Assembly (NCBI GenBank): GCA_964545345.1
Contig: CAZJFE010000002.1
Span: forward strand, 1 to 46,171
DNA from: JAUSKF01 sp964545345
GTDB taxonomy: Bacteria; Patescibacteriota; Minisyncoccia; UBA6257; WO2-44-18
DNA: 46,171 bases
Direction: 5' to 3'
Positions 1-7,285 of the stretch are shown one piece after another; positions within the stretch are counted from its first letter, which is position 1, and the number at the start of each line of letters is the position of its first letter. The position numbers and the translations under genes were made by a program. Under the pieces are notes generated by a model. It made no database searches. It was not told the origin of the DNA and worked only from the letters and a program-made list of their open reading frames with translations.

Positions 1-431
1 TTTTGGGTGATTTCAAAGATGTTAAAGGATTTGCCGAAAGCTACCTTTGGAAGAGTGGCGTGGAAGACAATGGTTTCGCGATGTTGCGGACCGCAGACAA
101 GAAAGTTGCTTCCATCCATGTTAGTTGGACTAACTGGAAATGGGTGCATAGTTTTGAATTGTACGGAGAGAATGGCTACTTAATTGTTGATGGTTTGGAT
201 CAGCGTTATGTGGGGCCGGAACGATTAACCATTGGAAAACGTGATCCGGAATTTAAAGCTCCGCCGGAAGAGCAAGTGGTTGTTTTTGATAAGGAACAAA
301 AAGAAGATTCTTTCGCGCGAGAGCTGAAAGAGCTTGCGTCGGCGGTTTCCGAGAAACGCAATCCGTTAACTTCCGGAGTTGACGCATTGGAAGCTATGAA
401 AATTGTTAAAAAAATTTATAAGGGTAAGTAG
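1..431 (+). CDS. Gfo/Idh/MocA-family oxidoreductase, C-terminal part (5' truncated)
   Basis: The open frame runs in from the left edge (first full codon at base 3) and ends at TAG 429-431, leaving about 142 residues. The segment VSWTNWKWVHSFELYGENGYL, followed by a strand-rich stretch and a final helix (GVDALEAMKIVKKIYKGK), resembles the C-terminal beta-sheet domain of Gfo/Idh/MocA sugar dehydrogenases, where the short sequence after the sheet ends in 'A..a..iv..iy.s'. The NAD-binding half lies outside the window, so substrate cannot be judged. Its position ahead of sugar-nucleotide genes fits a role in modified-sugar synthesis, which is inference. Confidence 0.72.
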   Translation, partial: LGDFKDVKGFAESYLWKSGVEDNGFAMLRTADKKVASIHVSWTNWKWVHSFELYGENGYLIVDGLDQRYVGPERLTIGKRDPEFKAPPEEQVVVFDKEQKEDSFARELKELASAVSEKRNPLTSGVDALEAMKIVKKIYKGK

Positions 432-460
432 TTGCTTTCAATTGGTTTTCGTGGCAAAAT
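432..460 (+). promoter_or_regulatory. Putative promoter for the HAD gene at 490
   Basis: TTGCTT at 432-437 and CAAAAT at 455-460 are separated by 17 bases. Both match the sigma-70 consensus moderately and sit just after the upstream stop codon. Confidence 0.4.
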
Positions 461-489
461 AGCGCCGGGCCTTTGAAAAGGAGAATGTT

Positions 490-1236
490 GTGAGGAAACC
501 AATCGCTGGCGTGGTTTTTGATCTTGAAGGAACTGTTATGGATATGGAGCCCGCGCATCATGAAGCGCATCTTCGAGCGGCCAAAGTAATTGGAGTAGAG
601 CTCACGTTGGAGCAATGCCTGGACGGCAAGACAGTCCCGCATTTTATCGGCGGTCCCGATGAAGTTGTCGCCAAGGAAATCGCTAATTTGATTCCGGGCA
701 TCGAGGTTGGTAGTGAGCAATGGCAGGATTCGGTCAGAATGTTTTCGGCGAACGATAAAGAAATCTACGAGCGTTTGATGAAGCAAAGATCATTTGATCC
801 ACGACCTGGTTTCTGGGATGTGTTAGGTCAGCTGAAGAATGATATTGGTTATCCGGTGGCGATCGGATCTTCTACTCCTCCGGAGTATGCCGAGATTTTA
901 CTTGGCCGCAGCGGACTATTGGAGAGTTTTTCCCGGGACCGGATCGTCCTCGGCCAGAAAGTGAAAGACGGCAAGGCAATTCCTGATGTTTGGGTTGAGT
1001 GCGCGAAGCGTATGAATGTTTCTCCGGATCAGCTCCTAGTTTTTGAAGATTCTCCACGCGGTATCATGGGAGCGGTTCAGGTTGGCGCCGATTGCATTGG
1101 TATGCCGGTCTATAACAAGCCTTCGGTGATTCAGAAACTGTTGGAGGCCGGCGCCGTTCGAGTTTTCATGGATTGGAAGGAGATGAATGTTTACGAAATG
1201 ATTGTCAACCTGGAGAATGAGCGCGCTAAGCCCTGA
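490..1236 (+). CDS. HAD-superfamily hydrolase (beta-phosphoglucomutase-like)
   Basis: 248 residues starting at GTG 490, chosen for the AAAGGAG-type ribosome site about 8 bases upstream. HAD motifs appear in order: motif I VVFDLEGTVMD (residues ~8-18), motif II AIGSST (~125), a motif III lysine near KVKDGKAIPD, and motif IV VFEDSPRGI (~185). The alpha-helical cap between motifs I and II is typical of the phosphoglucomutase/phosphatase subfamily. Motif I has Glu where most HAD phosphatases have the second Asp (DxE instead of DxD), as in enolase-phosphatase E1. It may therefore be a phosphatase of unusual specificity or a mutase. Substrate is unknown; a sugar phosphate is likely from context. 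Confidence 0.8.
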   Translation: MRKPIAGVVFDLEGTVMDMEPAHHEAHLRAAKVIGVELTLEQCLDGKTVPHFIGGPDEVVAKEIANLIPGIEVGSEQWQDSVRMFSANDKEIYERLMKQRSFDPRPGFWDVLGQLKNDIGYPVAIGSSTPPEYAEILLGRSGLLESFSRDRIVLGQKVKDGKAIPDVWVECAKRMNVSPDQLLVFEDSPRGIMGAVQVGADCIGMPVYNKPSVIQKLLEAGAVRVFMDWKEMNVYEMIVNLENERAKP

Positions 1237-1244
1237 AAATTTTC

Positions 1245-1275
1245 AGCTCCCAGTCAATTGACTGGGAGCTTTTTT
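1245..1275 (+). terminator. Intrinsic terminator after the HAD gene
   Basis: A perfect 26-base palindrome (1245-1270, arms AGCTCCCAGTCAA / TTGACTGGGAGCT) is followed immediately by a run of T. Confidence 0.9.
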
Positions 1276-1301
1276 GTTGCTTAATTTAGGAAGTCTATGA
1301 A

Positions 1302-1412
1302 ATCCCGTTAGAAATTCTACTCAACCGAGTTAGGAGGACTAATGGGTAGTCTGCTAATATGAGACAAATGTATTTTATAAAGTCGTTGTTTGGTCAATAT
1401 TTCTAACGGGAT
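1302..1412 (+). repeat. Start-codon palindrome element A
   Basis: Left arm ATCCCGTTAGAAAT (1302-1315) is the perfect reverse complement of the right arm ATTTCTAACGGGAT (1399-1412), enclosing 83 bases. The right arm ends on the first two bases of the ATG of the epimerase gene (1411). The left arm follows an upstream ATG at 1297, which opens a four-codon frame (stop 1309-1311) preceded by AGGA at 1288-1291. ATGAAATC occurs at both ends (1297-1304 and 1411-1418), which may be a target duplication. Same architecture as the elements at 26773 and 37062. Confidence 0.85.
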
Positions 1413-2550
1413 GAAATCTTCTAAAGGAATGGTTTTAGTTACCGGTGGAGCCGGTTTTATCGGCTCTCACCTGGTTGATGGCTTAATCAACGCCGGATAT
1501 AGCGTCCGTGTTTTGGATTCACTCAATCCGCCGACCCATAACGGAAAAGTTCCGGAGTGGTTCAACAAAAAAGCTGAATTGATTAAGGGAGATGTTCGTG
1601 ATCGGAAAACTCTGGAAAAAGTTTTAGCGGGCGTGGACTATGTTTTCCACTTAGCCGCTTATATGGATTTCCTCCCCGATTTCAGCACTTATTTCACCAC
1701 CAACACCGCCAGCACCGCTTTGATCTATGAAATAATCGTTGAAAAGAAGCTGCCGGTGAAAAAAGTTATCATCACTTCTTCGCAGTCAGTTTATGGAGAG
1801 GGGAAATATCGTTGCGCCAAGCATGGAGAGATGTATCTGAAACATCGGAGCGAGTCGCAATTGAAGAAAAAAGATTGGGAAATGCATTGCCCGCAGGATG
1901 GCAGTGTCGTTCAGCCGGTGGCGGAAAATGAAGACGATATTTTAAGTCCGCAAATTCCTTATGGGATTTCTAAGCTGGCCGCGGAAAAAGTGGCGGTGAT
2001 TTTGGGGAAAATCTACAATATTCCGACTGTTTCGGTCAGATATTCTATTGTTCACGGCATTCGCCAGTCTTTCCGGCATTTTTATTCCGGCGCGCTTCGC
2101 TCTTTCGCGGTGCAGGCGCTTTCCGGAAAGCCGCTGACTATTCATGAAGACGGGAAACAGATCCGTGATTTTGTGAATATAAAAGACGTCACTTCCGCTC
2201 ATCTATTGTTGTTAGAAAATTCAAAAGCTGATTACGAGGCCTTCAACATTGGCAGTGGTCAGGTGACGACCGTTTTGGATGTGGCTAAGCTGGTTGCCAA
2301 AGAAGCCGGGATTAAATTCCAACCCAAATTGACTGGAGAATACCGGCTGAACACCCCTCGGCATCAGATTATGAATATTGATAAGTTGAAGAAACTTGGC
2401 TGGAAACCGAAATACACCTTATCGGATAATGTAAAAGAGTATGTGCAGTGGGTCAGCAATTATCCGGAAGCAATTAAATATTTTCAGCTGAGTGACAAAG
2501 TGCTGAAAAAGGCGAAAATAATAAAAATAAACCGATATTTAAATGGCTGA
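1411..2550 (+). CDS. NAD-dependent nucleoside-diphosphate-sugar epimerase (extended SDR)
   Basis: 379 residues from ATG 1411; an upstream in-frame start at 1390 would place the palindrome-encoded residues (ISNGM) on the protein and is not preferred. The N-terminal Rossmann signature is VTGGAGFIGSHL, the active-site pair is YGISK (YxxxK), with an SSQSVYGEG serine strand before it. Between these lies an insertion with Cys and His residues (YRCAKHG ... MHCPQDG), which I associate with dTDP-L-rhamnose 4-epimerase-type enzymes. It acts on an activated sugar in the cytoplasm. The last eight bases overlap the next gene, indicating coupled translation. The real start could also be Met 1429 (GGA directly before it). 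Exact substrate is uncertain. Confidence 0.85.
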   Translation: MKSSKGMVLVTGGAGFIGSHLVDGLINAGYSVRVLDSLNPPTHNGKVPEWFNKKAELIKGDVRDRKTLEKVLAGVDYVFHLAAYMDFLPDFSTYFTTNTASTALIYEIIVEKKLPVKKVIITSSQSVYGEGKYRCAKHGEMYLKHRSESQLKKKDWEMHCPQDGSVVQPVAENEDDILSPQIPYGISKLAAEKVAVILGKIYNIPTVSVRYSIVHGIRQSFRHFYSGALRSFAVQALSGKPLTIHEDGKQIRDFVNIKDVTSAHLLLLENSKADYEAFNIGSGQVTTVLDVAKLVAKEAGIKFQPKLTGEYRLNTPRHQIMNIDKLKKLGWKPKYTLSDNVKEYVQWVSNYPEAIKYFQLSDKVLKKAKIIKINRYLNG

Positions 2551-3397
2551 ATTACTAAAAAATAAAAAGGCAGTAATTACCGGCGGCAGCCGGGGGATCG
2601 GCAAGGTTGTTGCTAAACTCTTTTTGGAAAACGGCGCGGAGGTTTTATTATTTGCCCGGAATTCAAATGAATTATCGGAGGCGCAAAAAGAGTTGTCTGC
2701 TCTGGGGAAGGTTGAGGTTATTGCAGGCGATGTCTCTAATGTTAAAGATGTTGATGAAGTGGCAAAAAAAGCCAAGTCGCTTTGGGGTGAGGCAGATATA
2801 TTGGTTAATGCCGCGGGAATTTATGGTCCGATCGGTCCGGTCACGGAGGTGGACCCAGGAGAGTGGCGTAAGGTTATTGATGTTAACTTGATCGGTACTT
2901 TTTTAATGATTCGGGCGATTGCTCCATTAATGAAGACCAAGAAGATCGGGAAGATCATTAATTTTTCCGGTGGCGGAGAAGCGGCTTTCCCGAACTTTAC
3001 AGGTTATGTAGCTTCCAAGGGTGGCGTGTTGCGATTGAATGAGACCGTGGCGGCCGAGCTGAAGGATTTTAATATTGACGTCAATGCAATCACTCCGGGT
3101 CCGGTTAATACGAAATTTTTAGATGATCTTCTGAAGGCTGGTCCGGAAAAAGTCGGGAAAGATATGTATGACCGTTCCTTAAAGCAAAAGGAAACTGGCG
3201 GGGTGCCACCGGAGAGAGGCGCCGAGCTTTGTTTGTTTTTGGCATCAGCGGCTTCGGACGGAATTAGCGGGAAGATGCTTTCCGCCGTTTGGGACAATTA
3301 TCCGAAACTTCCCGAACATCTTCAGGAACTGATGTCGTCAGATGTTTATACTATGCGCCGGGTGAAGCCGGAGCATCGGGGTATGAAGTTTGATTAA
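2543..3397 (+). CDS. SDR-family oxidoreductase (FabG-like)
   Basis: 284 residues. Classical short-chain dehydrogenase: cofactor motif TGGSRGIGK (~11-19), NAAG (~88-91), catalytic Ser in FSGGGEAAF, and YVASKGG (YxxxK, ~154). The C-terminus after residue 250 is longer than in typical FabG and contains WDNYPKLPEHLQEL. It overlaps the upstream epimerase by 8 bases, so the two are probably an operon making or modifying one sugar nucleotide. A sugar 4-keto reductase role is plausible; fatty-acid synthesis is unlikely because no other such genes are nearby. Substrate unassigned. Confidence 0.85.
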   Translation: MAELLKNKKAVITGGSRGIGKVVAKLFLENGAEVLLFARNSNELSEAQKELSALGKVEVIAGDVSNVKDVDEVAKKAKSLWGEADILVNAAGIYGPIGPVTEVDPGEWRKVIDVNLIGTFLMIRAIAPLMKTKKIGKIINFSGGGEAAFPNFTGYVASKGGVLRLNETVAAELKDFNIDVNAITPGPVNTKFLDDLLKAGPEKVGKDMYDRSLKQKETGGVPPERGAELCLFLASAASDGISGKMLSAVWDNYPKLPEHLQELMSSDVYTMRRVKPEHRGMKFD

Positions 3398-3420
3398 TTT
3401 GGTGTTATCTTAAAGAAACA

Positions 3421-4407
3421 ATGATCATCACTAGAACTCCTTTTCGTGTCACTTTGGGTGGTGGTGGAACTGACCTTCCTTCTTATTACGAAAAATATGG
3501 AGGGTTTATTTTTTCCGCTGGCTTGGATAAATATATGTATATTACTGTTAACCGCGCCTTGGAAGATGATCTAATACGGCTGAAATACTCCAAAACAGAA
3601 ACTGTTGAGCGAGTGGATCAACTGGAGCACGGTATTGCGCGGGAGGCTTTGCGAATGATGGGCATTGATAAGAAAATTGAGATTAGTTCGGTGGCGGATG
3701 TTTCTGCCGGCACCGGCCTCGGATCTTCCAGCTGCTATGCCGTCGGGGTCTTGAACGCTCTGCATACTTTGCGGCGTGATTACGTTTCGTTACAGCAGAT
3801 TGCCGAAGAAGATTTCAAATTGGAGAATCAAATTTTGAAGCGCCCGATCGGTAAACAAGATCCATATTTGGCGGCTTTTGGAGGGTTGACGGTTTTAGAT
3901 ATCGCTAAGGATGGGAAGGTTAAAGTCCGCAAGGCGAGTGTTTCTGAAGCTACGGCCGCTGATCTGAATCACAATCTGCTGTTGTTTTTTACCGGCGTGA
4001 CTAGAAGCGCTGATACAATCTTGAAAGAGCAATCCACATCGGTGAAAGATGACAAGAAAAGCGTAGTAGACAGTATGAACTACATTAAAGAATTGGGCTA
4101 TGAAATTTTAGAAGCGGTGGAAAGCGACAATATTTCTGAGGTGGGGCGGCTATTTGATGCCCATTGGCAACATAAGAAGAAAATTTCCAGCAAAATGTCT
4201 AATCCACAGTTTGATAAAATTTATAAGGACGCCAAAGCTAACGGCGCTTTGGGTGGAAAGATTTCCGGAGCGGGCGGCGGCGGTTTTTTCACCTTTTACG
4301 TTGAGAGCGATCACGCGAAGTTCCGGGAAGCGATGAAGAAGTGGGGACTGAAGGAGATGCGCTACAATTTTGATCATGAAGGATCAAAAGTTCTGGTTGA
4401 CTTGTAG
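3421..4407 (+). CDS. hddA: D-glycero-alpha-D-manno-heptose-7-phosphate kinase
   Basis: 328 residues, a GHMP-family kinase. The N-terminus MIITRTPFRVTLGGGGTDLP is diagnostic of HddA-type kinases, the ATP loop is AGTGLGSSSCYAVG (~97-110), and the C-terminal GHMP motif is GGKISGAGGGGFFTF (~277-291). It phosphorylates heptose 7-phosphate at C1 to give the 1,7-bisphosphate. It opens a run (hddA, transaldolase, gmhA, gmhB, hddC) that supplies every step of GDP-D-glycero-alpha-D-manno-heptose synthesis, as in S-layer and capsule heptose loci. The order and completeness of that run support the assignment strongly. Confidence 0.93.
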   Translation: MIITRTPFRVTLGGGGTDLPSYYEKYGGFIFSAGLDKYMYITVNRALEDDLIRLKYSKTETVERVDQLEHGIAREALRMMGIDKKIEISSVADVSAGTGLGSSSCYAVGVLNALHTLRRDYVSLQQIAEEDFKLENQILKRPIGKQDPYLAAFGGLTVLDIAKDGKVKVRKASVSEATAADLNHNLLLFFTGVTRSADTILKEQSTSVKDDKKSVVDSMNYIKELGYEILEAVESDNISEVGRLFDAHWQHKKKISSKMSNPQFDKIYKDAKANGALGGKISGAGGGGFFTFYVESDHAKFREAMKKWGLKEMRYNFDHEGSKVLVDL

Positions 4408-4443
4408 GGCATTTTTGTAGCACAATCATACTTGCAATAAGTT

Positions 4444-5172
4444 ATGCCTATTAAGATCCACAATCTGAAAATAAAGATTTTCGCCGATGGGGCCGAAAAG
4501 GACGGTATGATTGAGCTCGCAAAAAAGCCATATATTCAAGGCTTTACTACTAACCCTACGTTAATGCGTAAGGCGGGTATTACCGATTATGTAAAATTTG
4601 CCAAAGAGGTTGTTGCCGCAATCCCGGATAAGCCGATTTCTTTTGAAGTTTTTTCCGATGATTTCAAAGAAATGGAGCGGCAGGCGAAAATTATTTCTTC
4701 TTGGGGTAAGAACGTTTATGTAAAAATTCCGATTACCAACACCAAGCGGGAATCGGCGGTGCCTTTAATCGCTAAATTAGTTTCCGCTGGGATCAAAGTG
4801 AATGTTACGGCCGTTTTCACTGTTAAGCAGGTGGAGGAGGTTGCAAAGGTTCTTTCTAAGAAAATTCCTTCAGTTGTTTCAGTTTTTGCAGGCAGAATTG
4901 CGGATGCGGGGTATGATCCTAAGCATTATATGAAAAAAGCGAAAGCGATTCTGGATTCTAACCCCAAAGCGGAGCTTTTGTGGGCTAGTCCTCGGGAGCT
5001 TTGGAACGTCTACCAAGCGCACAAAGTTGGATGCGATATTATTACTGTTCCGCACGACATTCTTAAGAAAATGGAGAAGTTGGGTTACGATCTGGACGAA
5101 TTTTCTCTGGACACCGTGAAAATGTTTTACGAAGATGGCCAGAAAGTCGGTTACACGTTATACGAATCCTAA
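4444..5172 (+). CDS. Transaldolase-family enzyme in the heptose operon
   Basis: 242 residues, short transaldolase / fructose-6-phosphate aldolase type. Visible family features: IFADGA near the N-terminus (conserved Asp), GFTTNPTLM, the Schiff-base lysine in VYVKIP (~94), NVTAVFT, and SVFAGRIADAG. Transaldolase makes sedoheptulose 7-phosphate, the substrate of the next gene, gmhA. Its placement between hddA and gmhA suggests dedicated precursor supply, which is inference; rpe, rpiB and transketolase lie at the other end of the window. Start ATG 4444 has no clear ribosome site; CATACT at 4428-4433 could be a close -10 box. Confidence 0.88.
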   Translation: MPIKIHNLKIKIFADGAEKDGMIELAKKPYIQGFTTNPTLMRKAGITDYVKFAKEVVAAIPDKPISFEVFSDDFKEMERQAKIISSWGKNVYVKIPITNTKRESAVPLIAKLVSAGIKVNVTAVFTVKQVEEVAKVLSKKIPSVVSVFAGRIADAGYDPKHYMKKAKAILDSNPKAELLWASPRELWNVYQAHKVGCDIITVPHDILKKMEKLGYDLDEFSLDTVKMFYEDGQKVGYTLYES

Positions 5173-5175
5173 ATT

Positions 5176-5796
5176 ATGTATAGAGATTACATTGATTCTT
5201 ACTTAAAAGAAGTTCAGCAAATTGTTGACCAGATAGATAAAAACTCAATCCATCAGGTGATTGATATTCTTAAAGGCGTTCGTGATCAGAAGGGTCGCCT
5301 ATTTATTATCGGAGTTGGCGGTAGCGCCGGTAACGCCAGCCACGCGGTTAATGATTTTCGAAAATTAGCGGGCATTGAAAGCTATGCGCCTACCGATAAC
5401 GTCCCAGAGCTTACCGCCCGAACTAACGACGAGGGCTGGCACACTGTGTTTGCTCAATGGCTGAAGGGAAGCTCCCTTAATAGTAAAGACGCGGTGATGG
5501 TGCTTTCGGTTGGTGGTGGCAATGTGGAAAAAAATGTCAGTATGAATATCGTTGAGTCTTTGAAGTTGGCGAAATCGGTTGGGGCAAAGATAGTTGGTCT
5601 GGTTGGTCGGGATGGCGGATATACTAAGCAGGTGGCTGACGCCTGTGTCGTAGTCCCGACAGTTAATCCGGAAACCGTTACGCCACACTCTGAAGCTTTT
5701 CAGGCAGTAGTCTGGCATTTGATCGTTTCACATCCAAAGTTCCGAGTTAACGAAGGAAAATGGGAAACAGTGCAAAAACCAACCAACCTCGTCTAG
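5176..5796 (+). CDS. gmhA: Sedoheptulose-7-phosphate isomerase (SIS domain)
   Basis: 206 residues. SIS-domain isomerase with the phosphate-binding serine loop GVGGSAGNASHAVNDF (~49-64), a second loop VLSVGGGN (~110), and SEAFQAVVWHLIV near the C-terminus (the E and H positions used by GmhA). It converts sedoheptulose 7-phosphate to D-glycero-D-manno-heptose 7-phosphate. It lies three bases after the transaldolase stop, and its last 37 bases overlap gmhB, so the operon is tightly coupled. Confidence 0.92.
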   Translation: MYRDYIDSYLKEVQQIVDQIDKNSIHQVIDILKGVRDQKGRLFIIGVGGSAGNASHAVNDFRKLAGIESYAPTDNVPELTARTNDEGWHTVFAQWLKGSSLNSKDAVMVLSVGGGNVEKNVSMNIVESLKLAKSVGAKIVGLVGRDGGYTKQVADACVVVPTVNPETVTPHSEAFQAVVWHLIVSHPKFRVNEGKWETVQKPTNLV

Positions 5797-6362
5797 AAAC
5801 GGCGAAGGCCGTTTTTTTAGATCGCGATGGCACCCTCATTAAGCAGGTGGAGTTAATGCACAAAATAGCGGACTTGGAAGTTCTGCCGGGAGTCCCAGAA
5901 GCAGTTGCCCAATTAAACCAGTTGGGTTTCTTGACGGTCATTGTTACCAACCAACCGGTAGTGGCTCGCGGCGTTGCGACGCCGGGGGATATTGAAAAAG
6001 TAAATACCGAATTACTTAAACGTCTCGCGGTTGGCGGTGGGAAAGTTGATGCGGTTTATTTTTGCCCACACCACCCCGAGGCAACCCTTGAGCAATATCG
6101 TGTTGTTTGCGATTGCCGAAAGCCGGAGCCGGGAATGATTTTGAATGGGATCAAGGAATTCAATATTGATCCAAGGCAGAGCTTTATGATTGGGGATGCG
6201 ATTATTGATATAGTGGCTGGCCAAAAAGCGGGTTTAAAAACTATTTTGGTGAAAAGCGGCCCTGGGCATTCCGGCTTGGACAAAAAATATCCCGATGTTC
6301 ATCCGGATTGGGAGGCGGCCGATCTTAGCGAAGCGGTTGAAATTATTAGTCGTCAGTCGTAA
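5760..6362 (+). CDS. gmhB: D-glycero-alpha-D-manno-heptose-1,7-bisphosphate 7-phosphatase
   Basis: 200 residues, HAD subclass IIIA. Motif I is FLDRDGTL (~20), motif II IVTNQP (~61), then the Zn-binding segment CPHHPE ... CDCRKPEPGM (~102-125), and motif IV MIGDAIIDIVAG (~142). This Cys/His loop is diagnostic of GmhB/HisB-type phosphatases. Start ATG 5760 follows GAAGG and lies inside the end of gmhA. The last codons (IISRQS) are encoded by a TTAGTCG-type simple repeat that continues into the spacer, so the C-terminus has probably been altered by repeat insertion. Confidence 0.92.
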   Translation: MGNSAKTNQPRLETAKAVFLDRDGTLIKQVELMHKIADLEVLPGVPEAVAQLNQLGFLTVIVTNQPVVARGVATPGDIEKVNTELLKRLAVGGGKVDAVYFCPHHPEATLEQYRVVCDCRKPEPGMILNGIKEFNIDPRQSFMIGDAIIDIVAGQKAGLKTILVKSGPGHSGLDKKYPDVHPDWEAADLSEAVEIISRQS

Positions 6363-6379
6363 GTTGGTAGTTATAAGTT
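6345..6379 (+). repeat. Heptamer-type simple repeat at the gmhB/hddC junction
   Basis: Imperfect tandem units of TTAGTCG / TCAGTCG / TAAGTTGG / TAGTTATAAG fill the end of gmhB and the spacer up to the hddC ATG at 6380. Related repeats occur at 9868, 14601 and 45285. Confidence 0.6.
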
Positions 6380-7105
6380 ATGAGTAATATAAAACAGGCG
6401 GTCATTTTATGCGCCGGTTTGGGCACGCGATTGCGGCCCATCACGGACACAATCCCAAAACCGATGCTACCGATTCTCGGCAAGCCGCTTTTAGAATGGA
6501 ATATTGAGCAGTTCAAAAAGCATGGAGTAGTGGAGTTTTTTATCAATCTGCACTATCTGCCGGAGGCAATTAAAAATTATTTTGGCGATGGTTCAAAGTT
6601 GGGGGTAAAGATAAATTATTTTTTGGAAAAAAACATTCTTGGCACTGCCGGCGGAATAAAAAGTTTTGAGAATCAGTTGGATGATGTTTTCTTCTTGATT
6701 TACGGCGACATGATCAGCTTGGTGGATTATTCCAGAATGACTAATGATTTTTTCGGAAAGTCGGATGCTATCGGAATGCAAAGAATGCAGAAGACGGATA
6801 ATTATGCCGACGCGGATGTCGCCGAGCTTGCCGACGACGGCAGTTATCTCAAAATCCATCCCAAGCCGCACACAGAGCATTATTCCAACGCCTATCGCAT
6901 GAAGGGAATCTTTATTTTGAAAAAAGATATTTTGAATCATATTCCTCCGGATACTTTCTATGAGCTGGGGAAAAATCTTCTGCCCGAGGTAGTGAGTAAG
7001 GGCAAGAAGTTTTATAGTTACGAATGCGATGATTACTCTAAAGGTATTGATACGGAGGATAAATGGCGAGAAGTTGAGGAATATCTAAAAAAGAGCTCGG
7101 CGTAG
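6380..7105 (+). CDS. hddC: D-glycero-alpha-D-manno-heptose-1-phosphate guanylyltransferase (nucleotidyltransferase)
   Basis: 241 residues. NTP-transferase fold: the N-terminal signature is AVILCAGLGTRLRPITD followed by PKPMLPILGKPLLEW, with a GTAGGIK segment (~88) and the metal-binding YGDMIS (~109). Alone the fold could be a GDP-mannose or dTDP-glucose pyrophosphorylase, but as the last gene after hddA, gmhA and gmhB the heptose guanylyltransferase role is most likely. The last codons form the base of the long RNA helix described at 7095. Confidence 0.85.
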   Translation: MSNIKQAVILCAGLGTRLRPITDTIPKPMLPILGKPLLEWNIEQFKKHGVVEFFINLHYLPEAIKNYFGDGSKLGVKINYFLEKNILGTAGGIKSFENQLDDVFFLIYGDMISLVDYSRMTNDFFGKSDAIGMQRMQKTDNYADADVAELADDGSYLKIHPKPHTEHYSNAYRMKGIFILKKDILNHIPPDTFYELGKNLLPEVVSKGKKFYSYECDDYSKGIDTEDKWREVEEYLKKSSA

Positions 7106-7266
7106 ACCCCGCACCGAGCCGAGCGCTTCGCTTTCTCATCGTTTCAGGTAGAACTATGATTTGTGTTCTCGGGGACAGGTAATGCGAACTCCGTTGTTTT
7201 CCTAAGGAAAGCGGGTAAACGATGCAGCGCTCGATCTGGTGACGGGGTAGACGCCGGGCCTTTTTT
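7095..7266 (+). ncRNA. Large structured RNA or multi-branched terminator after hddC
   Basis: A long imperfect helix closes this segment: 7095-7127 pairs with 7226-7259 (GCTCGGCGT with ACGCCGGGC; tandem A.G/G.A mismatches; ACCCCG with CGGGGT; CACC with GGTG; CGAGCGCT with AGCGCTCG). Inside are CATCGTTT (7137-7144) with AAACGATG (7217-7224), AGAAC (7150-7154) with GTTCT (7165-7169), and TTTCC (7198-7202) with GGAAA (7206-7210). CGCTTTC (7129-7135) could alternatively pair with GAAAGCG (7206-7212). The closing helix ends exactly at a T-run (7261-7266), so at minimum it is a terminator. The internal arms suggest a processed RNA or regulatory element. I do not recognise 6S, SRP, tmRNA, RNase P or a known riboswitch. 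Confidence 0.5.
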
Positions 7267-7270
7267 GTTG

Positions 7271-7276
7271 TAAAAT
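7271..7276 (+). promoter_or_regulatory. -10 box of a nearly leaderless promoter (gene 7286)
   Basis: TAAAAT at 7271-7276 lies nine bases before ATG 7286, after the T-run of the preceding terminator. No Shine-Dalgarno sequence is present, so the transcript should begin within a few bases of the ATG. Confidence 0.6.
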
Positions 7277-7285
7277 AACAGCATT

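Noticed and set aside
1302..1412. Integron attC site (palindrome with GTTAGAA/TTCTAAC)
   Set aside because: attC sites begin with RYYYAAC and end with GTTRRRY. Here the order is reversed (GTT in the left arm, AAC in the right), the final Y is not matched, and no cassette array or integrase is present.
7095..7266. 6S RNA, SRP RNA, tmRNA or RNase P RNA
   Set aside because: Size partly fits 6S, but the internal branches do not. The SRP tetraloop motif, tmRNA ends and RNase P core sequences are not found.
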